DNA from: Callorhinus ursinus
Taxonomy: Eukaryota; Chordata; Mammalia; Carnivora; Otariidae
DNA length: 64,000 nucleotides
NCBI RefSeq assembly: GCF_003265705.1
Contig: NW_020313285.1
Location: 17,483,990-17,547,989, forward strand
Direction: 5' to 3'
The position numbers and the translations under genes were made by a program. Shown one piece after another: positions 58,373 to 64,000 of this stretch; positions within the stretch are counted from its first letter, which is position 1, and each line of letters begins with the position of its first letter. The notes under the pieces are model-generated. The model searched no databases and had not been told where the DNA came from. It was given only the letters and a program-made list of their open reading frames with translations.

Positions 58373-58900
58373 AGGGATAGGAGGCAGGGCTGACTCTGCC
58401 AAACCAAAAAGGTTTGAAAGCCGCTTTAGGCAGGAATGGCTGAGGTCTAGAGGCGTAGGCTCCTTAGGCGAACTGAACTCCTCTCCCCCCAGATGGCCCA
58501 CAGGGCCTCAGACCCCCAATCCACAACCGAGGGCAAACCCTAACTTTCCTACCACCCCCACGGCTCCCACTCCTGTGTCCCCACCGCAGTGGGAAAGGCA
58601 CCCATACTCATCCGTCCCAGGAGCCGGGACGTCCCTCCAAACTCTTTCTCCTTCCCCTCCCCTCCCATTCAGTCCCTTGTCTTGTCACATTTACTTTTCC
58701 TAAACAGTGCTCAAGTTTGTCCACTCCCTTAAGGCAGCCTTCTGCATCCCTCGGCTACACACAAGGAATACCTCCTCGCCAGGCTCCCTGCCTCCAGGTC
58801 CCTCCACCACTGGCCATTCCCACTTTGCCAACACTGTGTGGTCTTTCTAGACACCAGCCAGACTGTTTCAAGCCCGAGAGTCCCGCCCACAGGAGAGAGC
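58373..58900. other. Unique C-rich DNA, no gene recognised
   Basis: The 207-codon frame 58080-58703 passes through the LTR-like repeat and the AC array and is not a gene. Confidence 0.5.
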
Positions 58901-59325
58901 CTGGGCTCCTTAACCTGACTTTTGAGGTCTGGCCCTGGTTTGGCTCTAGTTCCTTCTCAAACTCAGCTCTTGATGCTCTTCTCTGTCTCAAGCTTCATAC
59001 TGGGGGAAAGCATTGGTTGGCTCGTGACTCCCCATTCTGGATTCACACCCTAACCCTTGGCCTAGAGGGCCCTTTCCCTTCGTCTTTGCTTCACACATTT
59101 CTACTTATCATTTAATACTCAGCCAGGATGGTACCTCCTCCAGGAGGCCTCCCTGGTTCCTTCTGTAACAGACTCATCACCCTGGTTTACAGGTTTCTCC
59201 ACTACGAGCTCCCCAAGGGCAGGGGCCACATCACACTCTTCCTGAATCCCCAGCCCCTAAACCAAGCTTGGCACACAGGAAGTGCTCAGCAGTATTTCTC
59301 GAATCAACAAAAGACTCAGTTGTTA
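58901..59325 (+). mobile_element. L2 LINE 3' end
   Basis: GGTACCTCCTCCAGGAGGCC, TTCCTTCTGTAACAGACTCA, GAGCTCCCCAAGGGCAGGGG, CTTGGCACACAGGAAGTGCT and CAGCAGTATTTCTCGAATCA are the consecutive L2 3' landmarks. Confidence 0.72.
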
Positions 59326-60040
59326 AAATTTACCAGGCCACGAACAGCCCAGATATAGGAATCCGAGGTTTTTCTAACAAATCATGAAACATAACCTTGA
59401 CCCACAACATGGGGAGGAGAGGACCACCATTTCCCTTGTCCTAGAGTTGTGAACAAACAAGCGGAGTGATGTTCGGGCACACCTTGGTGTTGCTCACGAG
59501 GTCCTCTCTCCGATCACACCGGTCCGAGCCCCTTCTGCAGGGCTGCCAGGCTGGGCTGTCCCACTGGCTCCTGGACCCCCAGAACACAACCTGGTCCGTG
59601 GGTCAGCCCTAAGCCCATCTGCCTGCTGGCTCCTCGGCTACATACTGCTCCCAGCCAATCCCGACCAAGGGACAGACTGGGTGCTGCTCTGTGTGAGGTC
59701 TCCTGCATTTCTGATTTATAAAAATCATCCCCTGGACAGAAGGCATGGCACAATGGAAGGAGCAAAGACAACAAAAGAAGAAAGGCTGTGCAAGAACATC
59801 GCTGTTCTGTGGAGGCAAGAGTGGCCAACAGCAAAGCAACAATCAGCGGCAGGTGCAACTAAGTTGCCTTCAGAACAGAGCTGCGAACACAGACACAGAC
59901 ACAGTCCGCCAGGTTGTTGAACAGCCATCACTGAGCGCTCTCAAAATTAGGTGATTTCCAAGTCTTGTTTTCTTTTATTAACTATAAAAATAATTATACA
60001 TACAAGAGAGGTAGCAGAGCGAGAGGAACTAAGAGCACAT
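59326..60040. other. Unique DNA, no gene recognised
   Basis: No recognised gene or repeat. An opposed pair of frames at 59514-59858 (minus) and 59681-59954 (plus) has no family likeness. Confidence 0.4.
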
Positions 60041-60245
60041 TTTAAACAAGACAGGCGTGAGTCTGAGCGACAGCTCTCTCCTCCTTGGTCTTGGGCAAGT
60101 CACAAAACCTTTCTGACCTGTGTCCGCCTCTGCCGGGTCGGGACAGTAACAGTCCTTATCCCGAAGGGCTGTTGTACGACTGAATGGGATGAAGAGTCTA
60201 CAGTACCCAGCACGGGGCCTGGCATGGAGCATGGGCTTTCTACAT
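60041..60245 (-). mobile_element. MIR SINE
   Basis: TTGGTCTTGGGCAAGTCACA (60084), AACCTTTCTGACCTGTGTCC, GGGCTGTTGTACGACTGAAT and CGGGGCCTGGCATGGAGCAT follow the antisense MIR order over nearly its full length. Confidence 0.8.
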
Positions 60246-61284
60246 GAGTCGTCACCCTGCCCTCTGTTCTCATCCCATCTCCGGTCTCCTAAAAAGCGTG
60301 AGATGCGTAACATCACAACAAACGCCACAAATACTGAATTAGATTCGGAGCCAACTGAGTCCCCGTGGAGCTGTACCCGAAGGAAGCCCGGAGGTGCCTC
60401 TGCTTGGGGTTATTTCTTCCCCAACCTTCTAGACAGTCATGTGCAAGGGTGCGTCTGGTTTCCTCTTCACTGTTTCTCTAAATTAGCGTGCGCGCATTTC
60501 CTGGCACTGGGCTTTGTCTGCCTTTTCCAGAGATCCCTCTCTTCATTGGGTCTTCCTGATACCCGCACCTGTGTGCCCTGAGATCCACAAGACTTTTTTT
60601 AAAATGGAACATTTGTTCTTTTTAAAATTGTTAGGAGTGTTTATTGAGACAAGCCTGGCATGTAAATAAGGTCTTCGTGCTGCTAAAATACGGTGGGGGA
60701 CGGAGTGCGGACCCGGGCGAGAAGGAAGAGAGGCTGAGGTGGAGACACAGGGAGGAGCACCCTGGAAGAGTGGCAGTCTCCCTTCCTCTGCTGCGGAAGC
60801 CGCCTGTCCCCGCTTGTCCCCGCCTGTCTCCTGGCAGGGAGCGGACACTCCCTTTGTTTGCAACGTGCGCACGGCGGCGGTCACGTCACCCAGCCACATG
60901 GTGCCGGTCCCTGGGGTCGAAAGACTGGATGTGTGTGAATAGGACGCATGTCATTAAAATGACTGGCTGTGACAATCTTGATGTCTGTGGGAAAGTGACA
61001 TTCTACCCATTTCCTTTTAGGGGAAGATCACTTGTAGGCAGGTGTTGTCGGATAAGCTGCCTGTGGCCACGGCCCGTAGCAGTGAGGCTGCATTACTTCC
61101 AGCCGCTGCTGCCCTCCCCCACACTTGTTGGTCAAGTCCTGTGCTTTCTGCCAGGGTCAAATGGAGCCCTCGTCCCCCAGGAGAGGCCCTTCTCCCCGCT
61201 GGAGGGGCCACTGGCACACAGAGACAGAGGAAGCCAGGCTCCAGTTCTCATTTAGCAGCTCAGTAACTGGGCAACTTATTTTGA
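60246..61284. other. Unique GC-rich DNA, no gene recognised
   Basis: Includes a 203-codon open frame (60644-61255) with no recognisable domain. Confidence 0.4.
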
Positions 61285-61365
61285 CATGAGTTAATGCCTA
61301 TAAGGCATCTGGTAGAGGCTAGGAGCCTGGCAGACGCTCCACGAATGGTGGCCATTGTCATGGTG
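61285..61365 (-). mobile_element. MIR 3' fragment
   Basis: GACATGAGTTAATGCCTATA, GGAGCCTGGCAGACGCTCCA and ATGGTGGCCATTGTCAT follow the antisense MIR order, diverged. Confidence 0.5.
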
Positions 61366-61403
61366 ACCCCACCCTTTTCTCCTGTGCATGGCCACCTCCA
61401 TGG
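61309..61403. repeat. 95-bp local duplication, copy 1
   Basis: Starts CTGGTAGAGGCTAGG and ends CCACCTCCATGG. It matches 62071-62165 with five base differences and no indel. Confidence 0.95.
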
Positions 61404-62070
61404 TGGCCCTGGCTGGCCTAGGGGTCTCATCTCTACCTCCACCTCCCAGGAGAGCAGACTTTCTGCCTTCTTGGCTTTTTTCTGGCAACATAGCTCAGCG
61501 CTTACTCACTCCTTGCTTGTGGATCAACCACCTATTTCGATGAGAACATGAGAATCAACAGTCCAGGCCACATCGCTGGTGTGCTGACGTGTGCCCTTAG
61601 GAAGGGCATCATTGCTCTAGGAGGACACCCTACAGCACGCAGGAGTTCTACTTCTGTTACAGCCCGGGCAAGCTTCCTGGAAGGGGGAGCGTACTCTAGC
61701 CACTGTGATGAAGCCGCAGAGGCCCGACCTTAGGGTAGGTCACCTCACTCAAGGACTGATCCTACTCGTGGTCTCTGGAAACACCAGCAAAGGGAGGAGC
61801 GAAGCCTCCCAGTGCAGCAGGGAATGGCCTGGGACACTTGTTTGGGGCCAGCATTGGGTTCATTCTGGGCCAGAAGGATGGAGTTAATAGAAAATTGCCT
61901 AGCTTAATGGATGCATGCTTTTTAACACACTAAGTCAAGAATTATGCAGGATCTGTTAAAATCCCCACAAGGGAGTCAAAGAAATCAGCTGCATTTATCT
62001 TCCTCATTTACTCTTTGCCATTTTGGGGGTAACCATGTTTAAAAACAATCATTTAGAATCATTTAGACAA
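61404..62070. other. Unique DNA between the two copies of the local duplication
   Basis: No recognised gene or repeat. Confidence 0.4.
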
Positions 62071-62165
62071 CTGGTAGAGGCTAGGAACCTGGCAGACGCT
62101 CCACGAATGGTGGCCATCGTCATGGTGAGCCCACCCTTTTCTTCTGTGCATGGCCACCTCCACGG
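62071..62165. repeat. 95-bp local duplication, copy 2
   Basis: Partner of 61309-61403, 762 bp away in the same orientation. Begins within MIR sequence without MIR flanks, so it is a copy rather than an independent MIR. Confidence 0.95.
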
Positions 62166-63720
62166 AAGGAATCCCTCCCTCACCTCTAGGCTGTAAGTAC
62201 CATGACTTTCCTCTTTCCCAAATTTGATGTGTCCCTAGATTGGTAGGGGTTCATCTTTTGGTATCTTTTTTTCCCAGCCAAGAATACATGGGTGGTCTGT
62301 TATCTGAGCCCCTGCCCATCAGAGAATCCTTTCTGTTGTTTCCACACAGGGATCATCATCTGAGGACTGCAGAATTACCACTTCAAAACTCTACAGATGG
62401 TCTTCACTGCCTTCTTGCTTCTTAATGTTGCAGAAAAGCCTAAGACCAGTGGGTTTTCTTTTTTCCTTTATAGAAGACCAGGTTTTTCTCTCTGCCTGAT
62501 CACTTCAAATATATTTGAAAAATTTTTTTGAAATCCTGAAATTTTAGCAGTTACATTTGGACTTATTTTAGGAATCTTTCAGCTCAGGGCGATTTAAGAA
62601 ACAATCTTTCTTCACTTACCGTGTCCCTTTGATTTGCTCGGGGGTCCTTAAGATGACCGATGGCCGAGAGCTAAACTTTCATCCCTGTCCTACCTATTTA
62701 TCATCTTCTCTCACATTATTATTATTATTCTTTACCTTTTTCTTCCCTTTTTTCCTATGTATTCTGGGAAAGGTTTTCAAGTTCGTTCTCCCTGCGGGGG
62801 AGTGGTTGTTTGATTTCTGCATTGTTAATCTTGCCCTTCACTGCTTGAGACGCAGAAGGCACTTGGGCGACACTATTCCAGATTCCATAAAGTCTTGCCT
62901 TACCTCCTCCAGCTTCCATTTCATTTTTGGCTGCGGCTCAGCCAATTTATAATCCCATTTTCATCTCATCTCAGGGTGCACGTTTTCTTGAATTGAGAGC
63001 AGAACACAGTTGCTGTCTACCAGGCTTCTGCTCCTGGTCATCATTTCCCCCTTTCTCTGTCTCCCGAGTGAGCTATTTCTCCGCTCCTGTGTGGCAGAAG
63101 TCAACTTCTCTTTAATTCTCATTCAGGCCGGTCTGTCCAGCTTTACCTCCGTTTGTCCCAGCCCTGGCAAGACTGTCCAGATTGTTCACGGCCACTGCCC
63201 CAAAATGTCATCCCTGGGGGGCTGGGGGGTGGGAGTTATAGCTTCCCTGTAACCAGCACTTGCAGCTAAACGGTTGAGAGATGCCCTTGAAAGTTTGGAC
63301 TTTTGGGCGGAAAGGAGAACTAACAAACTCACTCTGTACATAACGGGGACTATGTGTTGCTGCTCCTCCCTGCTACTGTGTCCACTGCTACGGGGGTCCC
63401 TGGATGGCCCCTTTCAACCCCTTTCCTCACTATTCTTCTTTCTGCAGCTTTGCACAGATTTCTTCCTCACTCCCCTTTTCCTGACCACCCCCCACTCCGC
63501 CAAAATCAGGAAAGATCCGGCTACCAGGTGCACCATCCCCTCCCTCATGTGTCTCTCATCTAGAGTTCCTGAAACCACTGGATAGGCTTGGAAGGGGAGA
63601 ATTTAAAAATCTCAGCTACAAGGGCCCACGCCGAGCTGGGGATCAAAGAAGTTCTCTGGAGAACCCCCACAAGAAAGACCTTGGCTTTGTTATATTTCAG
63701 TGGAAATATAAATTAATTGC
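62166..63720. other. Unique DNA, no gene recognised
   Basis: AT-rich at 62440-62760, then C/T-rich. No recognised gene or repeat. Confidence 0.4.
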
Positions 63721-63732
63721 TGAGCCACACAA

Positions 63733-63830
63733 CATGGAGGGGGAGGGAGGAGTCGGAGGTGGGAGGCAGGGAGGGATGGAGAGAGAGAGGGAGGGAGAGA
63801 ACGCGGTGCGGGGGGCGGGGGGCGTCAGAG
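63733..63830. repeat. GGGA/GA-rich purine tract
   Basis: GGAGGGGGAGGGAGGAGTCG and GAGAGAGAGGGAGGGAGAGA, then a GCGGTGCGGGGGGCGGGGGG stretch. Low complexity; the minus-strand open frame over it (63713-63988) is Ser/Pro-rich noise. Confidence 0.85.
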
Positions 63831-64000
63831 AACTCAGTCCGGCAGAATGAGTGGGGTGCACCGGAGCTCACAGAGGGGCTTGCTGGACGTCTGCGGACCA
63901 GGCCTGCAGACCACACCCCTGCAATGAGAAGCGGCGGGGAGGGACTAAAAGACACGAAGACGGTACAGACGTTCCTGAAGGAAGACAAGTCAGCAGATGG
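63831..64000. other. GC-rich sequence at the right edge, unassigned
   Basis: Moderate CpG content directly after the GA-rich tract. Could be the approach to a promoter outside the window, but nothing here proves it. Confidence 0.2.

Noticed and set aside
58080..58703. 207-codon open frame on the plus strand
   Set aside because: Runs through an LTR-like repeat and the (AC)22 array (poly-His/Thr product).
60644..61255. 203-codon open frame on the plus strand
   Set aside because: No recognisable domain; composition follows GC content; no splice or promoter context.
63713..63988. Minus-strand Ser/Pro-rich open frame at the right edge
   Set aside because: Translation of a GA-rich low-complexity tract.

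Overview
This is nuclear DNA from a carnivoran mammal. About ten tRNA-Lys-derived carnivore SINEs (SINEC type, with heads close to GGGGCGCCTGGGTGGCTCAG and (TAAA)n tails) are spread through it, together with carnivore-lineage L1 elements, mammal-wide L2 and MIR elements, and an MLT1-type LTR. The long SINE form with a CCGCGGGAAGCCTGCTTCTC segment and a CTCTCTCGCTGTGTCTCTCT segment (minus strand, 4738-4929) is what I recall from arctoids, especially pinnipeds, rather than dog. Arctoid is a fair inference; pinniped is a weaker one. There are no bacterial features, operons, CRISPR arrays, rRNA genes or functional tRNA genes.

Layout. 1-1955 is the 3' part of a carnivore L1, with an open ORF2 C-terminus and the 3' UTR. 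2107-3310 is an older antisense L1 split by two SINEs. 3311-6125 is GC-rich unique DNA with one SINE. 6126-7531 is a nest: an old L1 end, then a SINE, and inside the SINE a full-length RWDD4 retrocopy with its CpG-rich 5' UTR. 7532-35950 is mostly unique DNA with scattered MIR, L2 and SINE copies, a minisatellite containing a 10-base assembly gap (17855-18030), several recent tandem duplications, and AT-rich blocks that look like conserved non-coding sequence. 35951-36829 is an L2 followed directly by an MLT1 LTR. 36830-45440 is unique DNA with a SINE, an LTR remnant and an L2. 45440-53695 is a long block of old L1 sequence holding two SINEs. 54059-56108 holds two young 5'-truncated L1 insertions with perfect target-site duplications, one carrying a nested SINE. 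56124-64000 is mostly unique DNA with an unusual A-rich insert flanked by target-site duplications (56825-56890), an LTR with an (AC)22 tract, an L2, a MIR and a 95-bp local duplication.

I recognise no host protein-coding exon except the RWDD4 retrocopy. The other open frames are chance frames in GC-rich DNA or L1 remnants. The window therefore looks intergenic or deep-intronic. Its history is layered retrotransposition: L1 supplied the enzymes, and the SINEs, the RWDD4 mRNA copy and the A-rich insert carry the marks of that machinery (A-tails and 9-16 bp target-site duplications). Candidate regulatory blocks (12480-12870, 15960-16760, 22200-22300, 30470-31600, 34560-35320, 57000-57430) are inferred only from lack of repeats, AT-rich composition and motif content. 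I did not find a new biological system. The most noteworthy items are the RWDD4 retrocopy, the tail-only insertion, the gapped minisatellite and the recent duplications.
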